Origin: a virus
Length of the DNA: 64,000 nt
Virus record (IMG/VR): IMGVR_UViG_3300032093_000037
Span: 42,889-106,888 of that record
Strand: one strand, 5' to 3'
Position 1 is the stretch's first letter. Each line of letters opens with the position of its first letter. The translations under genes and the position numbers were made by a program. Below the pieces are notes generated by a model. It searched no databases. It was not told where the DNA came from and worked only from the letters and a program-made list of their open reading frames with translations. Below are positions 46,446 through 53,159 of the stretch, one piece after another.

Positions 46446-46661
46446 ATGGACGATATTATTAAACCAAAGATTGATCTTAGACAACAACAGACAATCAAAT
46501 GTGAAAAATGCGAGTCAAAGTTCTTCAAAGAAGTAACAATGCTTAAGAAAGTACCTAAATTATTAACAGGAAGTCACGAAGACACAATTGTACCATTCCC
46601 AACTTATATGTGTAATGAGTGTGGTCACGTAAACGAAGACTTTGAATTATTCATAGACTAA
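46446..46661 (+). CDS. Small zinc-ribbon protein
   Basis: The 71-residue protein has two Cys pairs, CEKC (about residues 19-22) and CNEC (about 58-61, MCNECGHVNEDF), spaced for one zinc ribbon. Small zinc ribbons in T4-like genomes often bind nucleic acid or polymerase, but no specific role can be read. It overlaps the next small gene by one base, in a string of coupled genes running into the 47-like nuclease. Confidence 0.75.
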   Translation: MDDIIKPKIDLRQQQTIKCEKCESKFFKEVTMLKKVPKLLTGSHEDTIVPFPTYMCNECGHVNEDFELFID

Positions 46662-46807
46662 TGGAAATAGGTAAAATGACTATCAGTGAAGCAGAACCAT
46701 ACTTAGAAAGTATTGCAATGCTTTATGGATTAAACTTGGGTAAAGTTAAACACTTCAAATTTGCAAGAATGATTTTGGCAACCCTTTATTGTAGAGAAAA
46801 CGCATGA
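46661..46807 (+). CDS. 48-residue hypothetical protein
   Basis: The frame starts at the ATG overlapping the stop of the zinc-ribbon gene (TAATGG) and ends at TGA 46805-46807, overlapping the ATG of the next gene at 46804 (ATGA). The product (start MEIGKMTISEAEP, end LYCRENA) is mainly helical. Coupled overlaps at both ends make it very likely real, despite its size. Function unknown. Confidence 0.7.
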   Translation: MEIGKMTISEAEPYLESIAMLYGLNLGKVKHFKFARMILATLYCRENA

Positions 46808-47046
46808 CATACAAAGAATTTTACTATTGGTTAGATGGTTATTTGACCAATAAGCTTGAAAGTGAAAAACTAAATATCGCACCTATAATTGAAAAGATGG
46901 GTCAAGTAAAAGAGGAAAGAACTAAAAGCGATTTATTACCTTTCCAACACATACCAGTACCGATTAATCCATTCCCCGTCCAAGATGATCCCTACAGACC
47001 ACCATACGAAGTATATTGCGGAGACAAAACACAATTGAATGATTAA
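46804..47046 (+). CDS. 80-residue hypothetical protein with Pro-rich tail
   Basis: The first 45 residues are helical (KEFYYWLDGYLTNKLESEKL) and the remainder is Pro-rich (HIPVPINPFPVQDDPYRPPY). It overlaps the previous gene by 4 bases and the 47-like gene by 8. A short helical domain with an extended Pro-rich arm suggests a small adaptor or virion protein. The family is not recognised. Confidence 0.6.
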   Translation: MTYKEFYYWLDGYLTNKLESEKLNIAPIIEKMGQVKEERTKSDLLPFQHIPVPINPFPVQDDPYRPPYEVYCGDKTQLND

Positions 47047-47818
47047 GAAACTTATACACTTTTCAGACTTACATATCCGTCTTTTTAAAGACCACGATTT
47101 GTATAAATCAATTTTGGAAACTGCCATTGAACAATGGAAAGAGTTGAAGCCAGAACGCATCGTGTTCACGGGTGATTTAGTTCATTCTAAAAACCAAATG
47201 ACACCTGAACTTATTGAGATGGTTAGATGGTTATTAACAGAATGTTCTTCTGTTGCTAAAACAATTATTATTCCAGGTAACCACGACTTCTTGGTTAATA
47301 ACACAGAAAGATTGGATGCTCTTTCACCTATCATTAATTCACTGAATAGTGAAAACATCGTCTATTACAAAGACAGAGGAGTTTATGAAGACGAAAACAT
47401 CAGTTGGTGTGTGTATTCACAATATCAAGGTAATATTCCGCCTGAAATTACTGAAGCGAAAGGTAAAAGAATTGGATTATTTCACGGACCAATTCAGGGA
47501 ATGAAAACAGATCTTGGGTTTGACTTTGGTGAGGAGGCATATGACGTTGAAAAGTTCGATGGGTTAGAAACCGTGTTATGTGGAGACATTCACAAAAGAC
47601 AAGAATTCAAATTCAAAACCGGTAAAGGTTATATGATTGGGAGTCCAATCCAACAAAATATTGGTGAGAGTATTGGACGACACGGTTATGGGATCTACAA
47701 TGTTGAAAGTCAAGAATATTCTTATGTAGATCTACCAAACCCAAAACCATTTCTAAAGTTCTCCATAAAATCATTTGAAGATATTGAAAATGGAACCGAA
47801 AAACTCCAAAATATTTAG
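47039..47818 (+). CDS. 47: Recombination nuclease subunit, gp47/SbcD-like
   Basis: The 259-residue metallophosphoesterase is the nuclease partner of the SbcC/Rad50-like product at 49195. Motifs: D10-x-H12 (HFSDLHIRLF), D46 (FTGDLVHS), N81-H82-D83 (IPGNHDF), H149 (LFHGPI) and D183-x-H185 (CGDIHKRQEF). These give the full two-metal site. It is shorter than T4 gp47 (339 residues): the C-terminal capping/partner-binding part is reduced. Three small genes and a membrane-protein gene now separate 47 from 46, unlike the direct neighbours in T4. Confidence 0.9.
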   Translation: MIKKLIHFSDLHIRLFKDHDLYKSILETAIEQWKELKPERIVFTGDLVHSKNQMTPELIEMVRWLLTECSSVAKTIIIPGNHDFLVNNTERLDALSPIINSLNSENIVYYKDRGVYEDENISWCVYSQYQGNIPPEITEAKGKRIGLFHGPIQGMKTDLGFDFGEEAYDVEKFDGLETVLCGDIHKRQEFKFKTGKGYMIGSPIQQNIGESIGRHGYGIYNVESQEYSYVDLPNPKPFLKFSIKSFEDIENGTEKLQNI

Positions 47819-48509
47819 TAAGGAAATGATGCAGGCGGTGTCTGCATTTTGTGAATCCAAAGAAATTAAGGATGTGGATAATTTCATTTACCTTTGTTTT
47901 AAACAAGGATTTGATATCAGAAAATATGGTCTTTTGGAAAAAACACTTAATGAAGGTGAAAAAGACTTAAAAACGGGTGAAGTTCAGGAAAAACGAGTGG
48001 AAATAGAGGTAATAAAAGAAATACGGGTGGAAGTTCCTGTCGAAGTTATTAAAGAAGTTGAGGTTATTAAAGAGGTTGAAAAGATTGTTGAAATACCTAT
48101 TGAGGTAATCAAGGAAGTTGAGAAAATAATCCACACCTCTGATGATACTCAAGTAAATGAACTGTTGTCAAAAATAGAACAGTTAAACGGAGAAATTTCG
48201 ATTAAAACTACCGAAATTGGCAGAATTAGAGAAGAATTTTCCATTAAAACGGAAGAAATGGAAAATATTTTCCAAAATAAAATGTCTGAAAAGGATGAAG
48301 ATTTAGACGAACTTAGACAAAAGTTAGACATTCTCGTAACAAATGATAAGACAAAAATGTTACAAGAAACACTCCAAAACTTAAGAAGTGAGTTACAACA
48401 AAAAAACGAACAAATAAGAGAATTGGAAAAAATAAACCGAGAACTTCTTAACGGTAATCAAAATCAAGCTTACCTTTTGAGGGGATCAAATTTAAATAGA
48501 CGAGTATGA
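47790..48509 (+). CDS. Coiled-coil protein with EVPVEVIKEVE-type repeats
   Basis: The start is the ATG at 47790 (MEPKNSKIF), inside the end of the 47-like gene; the upstream TTG at 47775 is not needed. The 239-residue product has an N-terminal helical domain (1-70), then Val/Ile/Glu/Lys/Pro repeats of the type EVPVEVIKEVEVIKEVEKIV (about 85-125), then a long coiled coil (130-225). The same repeat type occurs in the membrane protein at 53160. Lack of a signal or membrane segment indicates a cytoplasmic or virion protein. Its place between 47 and 46 is intriguing, but a functional link is not shown. Confidence 0.7.
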   Translation: MEPKNSKIFSKEMMQAVSAFCESKEIKDVDNFIYLCFKQGFDIRKYGLLEKTLNEGEKDLKTGEVQEKRVEIEVIKEIRVEVPVEVIKEVEVIKEVEKIVEIPIEVIKEVEKIIHTSDDTQVNELLSKIEQLNGEISIKTTEIGRIREEFSIKTEEMENIFQNKMSEKDEDLDELRQKLDILVTNDKTKMLQETLQNLRSELQQKNEQIRELEKINRELLNGNQNQAYLLRGSNLNRRV

Positions 48510-48862
48510 TAATTTTAATGTGGATGATTGCGGCCTATGGGATGACCAATATTTTGGTTTACGGATCAATCTTCAACGGATTAAGAAATTGGATCCATAA
48601 TAACGCACAACCTAATGTTGGATTGACTATTTTTAGACCAGTATTTGAATTCATTTCAAACTTAATAAAATGTGTACTTTGCACATCAACATGGGTAGGA
48701 TTCTTTTTATCGTTAACATTGTTTGCACCTTGGCATGAAATAATTGGACTTAATAAATATATTTCTATATTTTTTGATGGAATGTTATCGGCAGGTGCCG
48801 TATGGGCGATTAATAGTGTAATCGAATGGTTTGAAGAAAATAGACCAAATAATAATAATTAA
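48506..48862 (+). CDS. Small membrane protein with C-x2-C motif
   Basis: The 118-residue protein starts within the end of the previous gene (ATGA overlap). It has an N-terminal hydrophobic segment (IILMWMIAAYGMTNILVYG) and one or two more between residues 60 and 105. A motif LIKCVLCTSTWVGFFLSL lies in the middle. Similar small C-x2-C membrane proteins exist in T4-like phages of several hosts, some filed under DUF1360-like families; I cannot confirm membership. Likely inner membrane; role unknown. Confidence 0.65.
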   Translation: MIILMWMIAAYGMTNILVYGSIFNGLRNWIHNNAQPNVGLTIFRPVFEFISNLIKCVLCTSTWVGFFLSLTLFAPWHEIIGLNKYISIFFDGMLSAGAVWAINSVIEWFEENRPNNNN

Positions 48863-48874
48863 CTAAAAGTAAAA

Positions 48875-49192
48875 ATGGGAAAAGCGGCAAAAGAACACAG
48901 AAAGAAAGTTGCAAAACGAAATGCAAAAATTAAACAAGAAAAGGCTGGCATGCAAAAAGCTTTTGATATGTTACTACAACAACAATTGGAAAAATTGAAA
49001 AATGATGAAATGACTGCAATGGTGGGAGATCAAGAAGTTAAAATGGAATTAGTTGAAGATAAAATAGTTGACCATGCATTCAAGTTCACTCCTAATGAAG
49101 AGGAGTCTGCAAAAATCAACAAAGAATTTGAACCTGAATATGATAGTGCGGGATATACAATCGAAGATAGAGAGTTACCAACAGAAGAATAA
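48875..49192 (+). CDS. Hypothetical protein with basic N-terminus
   Basis: The 105-residue product has a strongly basic helical start (KEHRKKVAKRNAKIKQEKAG), a Q-rich helix and an acidic C-terminal half. The start lies 12 bases after the previous stop; the next gene (46-like) begins 2 bases after its stop. Size, charge pattern and place beside 46 would allow a recombination accessory factor such as a UvsY equivalent, but no sequence signature supports that name. Confidence 0.6.
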   Translation: MGKAAKEHRKKVAKRNAKIKQEKAGMQKAFDMLLQQQLEKLKNDEMTAMVGDQEVKMELVEDKIVDHAFKFTPNEEESAKINKEFEPEYDSAGYTIEDRELPTEE

Positions 49193-49194
49193 AA

Positions 49195-51567
49195 ATGGAT
49201 CTTTTTAATCCGCCAAAATTATTTAACTACAATATTATGATAAAAGACTTGGACTTTTCTACGTTTGAAAACCCAATTATACAAGTTGTTTGGGAAGATT
49301 TACCAGAAAACTTCACACAGGATAAACTCAAAAGTGTAAAACATTACTTCTCAAAAAAGTATAACACAACGAATGTAAATGTGTTAACAAAGGCAAAAAA
49401 CGTTGAAACCGAAACGATGCAAAGTATTGATGTTTCGGTAAATATTAACGATGCTCAGTACCAACTTGAACTAATCACAAACTATCTAAAGTCAAAAGGG
49501 CACGAAGATAAAAGTGAGGATATATTAGCTATTAATAGAATGGTTGAGAATAGAATGTCTGGGGACGAAGAAAACCAAGCTCAATTTAAAAAGTGGTATA
49601 TTCGAAACATTGAGTTCTCAAACTTTTTATCATATGGAGAAAATCAAAGATTAGACTTTGATAAGTTAAATGGGATTGTGGTGGTTGAGTCTGATCCACC
49701 AAACTTTGGGGGGAAAACGGTTCTTACCGTTGACCTCCTAATGTTTTTATTCTTTAATGAAACGACAAAAACAACCAAAGCCGAGGAGATCTTCAACCGA
49801 TTTTCAAATAAAGACAAAGTTCACGTTAAAGGTGAAATTACAATTGATGGTGAAGATTATGTTATTATAAGAAACATTGAAAGAAAGTTATCTAAGAAAG
49901 GTGATTGGAACGTTAAAACAGAATTGGACTTCTTCAAAAAATTATCGGACGGTACCTTATTAAATTTTACTGGTGAACAAAGAAGAGAAACAGAAGCCTT
50001 CATTAAGAATTCAATTGGAACCAAAGAGGACTTCTTAATGACAATTCTAACAACAGGATCAAATCTTGAAGAGTTGTTAGAGTCAAAACCAACGGCAAGA
50101 GGCCAGGTTTTGTCACGTTTTATGGGACTTGAGTTTTTGAAAAGAAAAGAAGAAGTTGCAAAAGAAATCTACTCCGAGTTTTCAAAACAAAAAATTTCCA
50201 ACATTTATTCATCAGAGCAATTAAAGACTGATATTGAAACGTATCAAAACTCAATTTCTGAATTACAAAATCAAATTAAGGAAAGTAAATTAAAATTGGT
50301 TGAGACTGATGAAGCGATAACAAAAGGTAAAACATATCGTGATGATATGTTAAAGAAAAAACACACAAACATTGATCAAGAATTGAGTTTGTTAAACCCT
50401 GAAAAAACCAAAGATGAAATTAAAGAAATTGAACGTGAGAAATCGGGATATCTTGCAAAAATATCCGAAATCAAAGTTGTTGAACCTTCTAAATTCTATG
50501 AAGAAGAAATCCATGACAAGGTTAAAGAAGAGATCAACATTCTTTACAAAGAGATCGTTAAAGTTGATACAGAAATTGCGTCAATTAACAAATTAAAATC
50601 TTCAGTTGAAGGTGGAATCAAATGTGAACACTGTGGAATTGAGTTGATGAATGCTGCTATTACAAATGCCAAAATTGCCGAATTAGATGGATTTATCGTG
50701 CAAAAAACCACAAAAACAACACTTATGACGGATTTATCCGACAAAGAAAAAAGTTTTGTACAACTCAAAAAAGAGTTTGACGAATATGAAAAAAACAAGT
50801 TGGTTAAAGAAAAGTATGAGATTTCTGTTGAAAGTTGTGACCTTAAGATTGGGTCGTTAAGTGATAAGATCAAAAGATGGGAGGAAATTCAAGATAAAAT
50901 CCAAGAAAATCAAAAAATCGAAGCTCAGTTAATAAAGGCCGACGTGAGATTAGATGAGTTGGAAAATCAAAGAAGAACGATTAATAATTCAATCACAACA
51001 AACGAGGGATCAATTAAATCTATTGAGGAAAAGATTGATATTAACCAAAAGAAAATTGTTACAATTAAAGAGGAAGAAGAAAAAGAAAAGATATATAAGA
51101 TCTACTTGGAACTTTATGGTAAGAACGGTATATCAAAAATAATTATGAAAACAATGATGCCATTAATCAATTCTGAATTACAAAGATTGATGGAAGACTC
51201 ATGTTATTTCAAATTGGAAATTCGTATTAATGAAAAGAATGAGGTTGAATTTATTATGACTGATAATGCAACTGGTGTTGAGAAATTAATGACTTCAGGT
51301 TCAGGTTTTGAAAAAACAATTTCTTCATTAGCTTTGAGATCAGTTCTTACTAAGATTGCAAGTTTACCCAAACCAAATCTTGTTGTTCTTGATGAGGTGT
51401 TTGGAAAAATTGCTAATGACAACTTAGAGATGGTTTATGAATTCTTCACAAAAATTAAAGATTATTTTGAAAAGATCTTTGTAATAAGTCACAACTCAAT
51501 AGTATCAACTTGGGGTGATCATGTTGTAAAAATTAAGAAAGAAAACAATTTGTCAAAAGTTTTATAG
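49195..51567 (+). CDS. 46: Recombination nuclease subunit, gp46/SbcC/Rad50-like
   Basis: The 790-residue SMC-like ATPase works with the 47-like nuclease. The ATPase N-half begins near residue 140 (NIEFSNFLSYGENQRLDFD). The P-loop is NFGGKT (170-175). Two coiled-coil arms flank a zinc hook C477-x2-C480 (KCEHCG). The signature SGSGFE is at 701-706 and Walker B is LVVLDE at 729-734. Two oddities: an N-terminal extension of about 140 residues that T4 gp46 (560 residues) lacks, and a P-loop in which the first Gly is Pro (PPNFGGKT). The rest looks functional. Operon with the small gene upstream. Confidence 0.92.
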   Translation: MDLFNPPKLFNYNIMIKDLDFSTFENPIIQVVWEDLPENFTQDKLKSVKHYFSKKYNTTNVNVLTKAKNVETETMQSIDVSVNINDAQYQLELITNYLKSKGHEDKSEDILAINRMVENRMSGDEENQAQFKKWYIRNIEFSNFLSYGENQRLDFDKLNGIVVVESDPPNFGGKTVLTVDLLMFLFFNETTKTTKAEEIFNRFSNKDKVHVKGEITIDGEDYVIIRNIERKLSKKGDWNVKTELDFFKKLSDGTLLNFTGEQRRETEAFIKNSIGTKEDFLMTILTTGSNLEELLESKPTARGQVLSRFMGLEFLKRKEEVAKEIYSEFSKQKISNIYSSEQLKTDIETYQNSISELQNQIKESKLKLVETDEAITKGKTYRDDMLKKKHTNIDQELSLLNPEKTKDEIKEIEREKSGYLAKISEIKVVEPSKFYEEEIHDKVKEEINILYKEIVKVDTEIASINKLKSSVEGGIKCEHCGIELMNAAITNAKIAELDGFIVQKTTKTTLMTDLSDKEKSFVQLKKEFDEYEKNKLVKEKYEISVESCDLKIGSLSDKIKRWEEIQDKIQENQKIEAQLIKADVRLDELENQRRTINNSITTNEGSIKSIEEKIDINQKKIVTIKEEEEKEKIYKIYLELYGKNGISKIIMKTMMPLINSELQRLMEDSCYFKLEIRINEKNEVEFIMTDNATGVEKLMTSGSGFEKTISSLALRSVLTKIASLPKPNLVVLDEVFGKIANDNLEMVYEFFTKIKDYFEKIFVISHNSIVSTWGDHVVKIKKENNLSKVL

Positions 51568-51597
51568 AATTTTTAAAACTAATTAGAATTTTATCAG

Positions 51598-51605
51598 TAT
51601 ATTTG
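51598..51605 (+). promoter_or_regulatory. TATATTTG, Bacteroidota -7-like element
   Basis: TATATTTG matches TAnnTTTG exactly and lies 21 bases before the ATG at 51627, in a 59-base gap after the 46-like gene. No clear TTTG is found near -33 (only T-rich sequence). It could start the unit carrying the sigma gene. Confidence 0.4.
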
Positions 51606-51626
51606 TAGAACAATTAAAACACACAA

Positions 51627-52151
51627 ATGAACTACTTACTTTTTGTATATTATAATTCTGAAGTAGAAAATTCAGAAGAAAAAACACAAGAAATCGGAAC
51701 ACAACTTGCAGAACATATGACTAGTGGTCAGGTTAAATTTATGTATGGAGATCGACATGCAATCTTCCATTTTGGATGTAAAAGTGATTTTAAAGATGTT
51801 GCTGATGTAGTATTCTTTATTTCCGAAGAAATACCGGGATTTGAATATCTTTTAACAAAAAAAGGTAGAGACCACAGTTCAAACTTTGATGAAGACAACC
51901 TTGAGCACTTAATGTCGTTAAAGAACACCACACCGAAGAAACATAAACCAGCGGCACCAAAATTAAGAACAAAAAATCTTGGTGATGGTGAAACGTTTTT
52001 GGATATTGCAGATCTTATTTTAAATCTAAAAAGAAAAGAAGTTTGTAATATGACTTTGGACGAACTATTAGATAAAATTAGTACTCAAGGTATGAATTCA
52101 TTATCTGAAGTTGAAAAACAAAAGTTAGACGAATACTCAAAATCACTTTAA
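51627..52151 (+). CDS. Hypothetical protein with host-type C-terminal helix pair
   Basis: In this 174-residue protein the first ~95 residues form an alpha/beta domain (LLFVYYNSE ... FHFGCKSDFKDVADVVFF), then a basic linker (PKKHKPAAPKLR) and a C-terminal segment MTLDELLDKISTQGMNSLSE that continues to KQKLDEYSK. That end closely resembles the short helical tail at the end of many Bacteroidota rhomboid-type membrane proteins (DUF6576-like). The gene lies 9 bases before the sigma gene and is presumably co-transcribed. A regulatory partner of the sigma factor is conceivable but untested. Confidence 0.65.
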   Translation: MNYLLFVYYNSEVENSEEKTQEIGTQLAEHMTSGQVKFMYGDRHAIFHFGCKSDFKDVADVVFFISEEIPGFEYLLTKKGRDHSSNFDEDNLEHLMSLKNTTPKKHKPAAPKLRTKNLGDGETFLDIADLILNLKRKEVCNMTLDELLDKISTQGMNSLSEVEKQKLDEYSKSL

Positions 52152-52160
52152 CAAACATAT

Positions 52161-52961
52161 ATGAAAGACAAAAACACAGGGGCACCTATCAATCAGGATG
52201 AGATTTATCACTACCTTAAAGATATTAGAAAAATTAAGGTAATGACTGCAGAACGCGAACGTCATTTAGCCACACGAATGAAGTCGAATGATCTTACCTT
52301 GATTGAAAAACAACAAATTGAGGAAGAACTTTTAACAGGAAACCTACGTTTTGTAATAACAGTTGCAAAACAATATCAAAATCAAGGTTTAGATTTGTCA
52401 GATCTTATTGCAGAAGGTAATTTTGGTTTGATGAAAGCAATCAAGAACTTTGATTGGAATAAAGACTTACGTTTTATATCTTATGCTGTTTGGTGGGTTA
52501 AACAATCCATAATCCAATCTTTGAACGATAATTCGAGAACGATCCGTCTACCGGTAAACGTTGTCCAAGACTTACAAAAGGCTAAAAAGGAATTAGAGCA
52601 AACAGGAAAAAAACTTGACGACAAGTTCCAAACTTTACCATCTATCATAGATTTGGATATGAATATCAATGAAGACGGTGATACTTTGATTGATATGATT
52701 GAGAATAAAGACGCTGTAGCACCTGACGCTAGTTTTCACACAAAAGACATATTAAAAGATAAGTTAATGAGACTTTTAGATGTTTTGGATGAAAGAGAAA
52801 AAGTCATTGTAGGTGATTACTTTGGTTTAACAGGAACACCAAGAACATTGGAAGATATTGGATCTGACTTTGGTTTAACAAAAGAACGTGTTCGTCAAAT
52901 TAAAGAAAAAGCTCTTCGTAGACTTAGAAATGATTCTTCCGAATTATTTGATTATTTATAG
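52161..52961 (+). CDS. RpoD-like sigma-70 family factor
   Basis: The 266-residue protein directs host RNA polymerase to promoters. Region 1.2 (DEIYHYLKDIRKIKVMTAER), region 2.1-2.2 (LRFVITVAKQYQNQGLDLSD), region 2.3-2.4 (RFISYAVWWVKQSIIQSL), region 3, and a helix-turn-helix region 4.2 (TLEDIGSDFGLTKERVRQIK) are all present. The layout and length match the short primary sigma of Bacteroidota more than T4 gp55, which is about 185 residues and lacks region 4. It could therefore recognise both -10 and -35 elements without a gp33-type co-activator. It probably drives the late genes. The stop codon lies within the first helix of a structured RNA (52959-53090). Confidence 0.92.
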   Translation: MKDKNTGAPINQDEIYHYLKDIRKIKVMTAERERHLATRMKSNDLTLIEKQQIEEELLTGNLRFVITVAKQYQNQGLDLSDLIAEGNFGLMKAIKNFDWNKDLRFISYAVWWVKQSIIQSLNDNSRTIRLPVNVVQDLQKAKKELEQTGKKLDDKFQTLPSIIDLDMNINEDGDTLIDMIENKDAVAPDASFHTKDILKDKLMRLLDVLDEREKVIVGDYFGLTGTPRTLEDIGSDFGLTKERVRQIKEKALRRLRNDSSELFDYL

Positions 52962-53063
52962 AATGGGTTGAACCGAGATTACCCATACAACTCGGCAGAA
53001 GGTGCCTGAAGTCACCAGGGTGAAACTCCCCAATTCTATCTATACGGTAGAATGAAATTACAC
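52959..53063 (+). ncRNA. Structured RNA candidate with pseudoknot and alternative pairings
   Basis: Several helices can be drawn. ATGGGT (52963-52968) pairs with ACCCAT (52981-52986); CCGAG (52973-52977), inside that loop, pairs with CTCGG (52991-52995). Together they form a compact H-type pseudoknot with loops of 4, 3 and 4 bases. GGTG (53001-53004) pairs with CACC (53013-53016). ATTCTATC (53033-53040) pairs with GGTAGAAT (53046-53053). The same ATTCTA can instead pair with TAGAAT at 52959-52964, closing the whole domain. The domain ends in a strong terminator. No frame of useful length crosses it. I match it to no known family. It could be a small RNA released from the sigma transcript or a regulatory 3' element. 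Confidence 0.55.
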
Positions 53064-53064
53064 T

Positions 53065-53090
53065 CCCCCACTGGTACCGGTGGGGGTTTT
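53065..53090 (+). terminator. Strong GC-rich terminator
   Basis: CCCCCACTG (53065-53073), loop GTAC, CGGTGGGGG (53078-53086) with one T-G pair, followed by TTTTATTGTTTT. It is the most GC-rich hairpin in the window and ends the sigma/structured-RNA transcript. Confidence 0.9.
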
Positions 53091-53135
53091 ATTGTTTTAT
53101 AGGGTTTATAATTATCAATCATTTGATTATTTTGA

Positions 53136-53143
53136 TATTTATC
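53136..53143 (+). promoter_or_regulatory. TATTTATC late-promoter-like motif
   Basis: TATTTATC lies 16 bases before the ATG at 53160 and after the strong terminator, where a new transcript has to begin. About 40 bases of AT-rich sequence without other features lie between them. Confidence 0.5.
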
Positions 53144-53159
53144 AAATAAAACAAATTAA

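Noticed and set aside
47775-47789. TTG start for the coiled-coil gene
   Set aside because: An ATG at 47790 gives a natural start; the extra residues overlap the 47-like gene and look like out-of-frame translation.
48875-49192. UvsY recombination mediator
   Set aside because: Only position and basic charge fit; no sequence signature seen.
53005-53027. Hammerhead-type ribozyme core (CTGA...GAAAC)
   Set aside because: After forming the CACC/GGTG stem the invariant G-A bases next to stem II are not in place.
52962-53037. tRNA gene in the structured region
   Set aside because: The length is close to a tRNA, but the possible T-arm has only three pairs and a wrong loop (TGAAACT), and the pseudoknot replaces D and anticodon arms.
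52962-53080. Cobalamin or other known riboswitch in the structured region
   Set aside because: GGTGAAACTCC and CCCCCACTGG recall parts of the B12 box, but the other conserved blocks and the order are missing, and the second piece belongs to the terminator stem.
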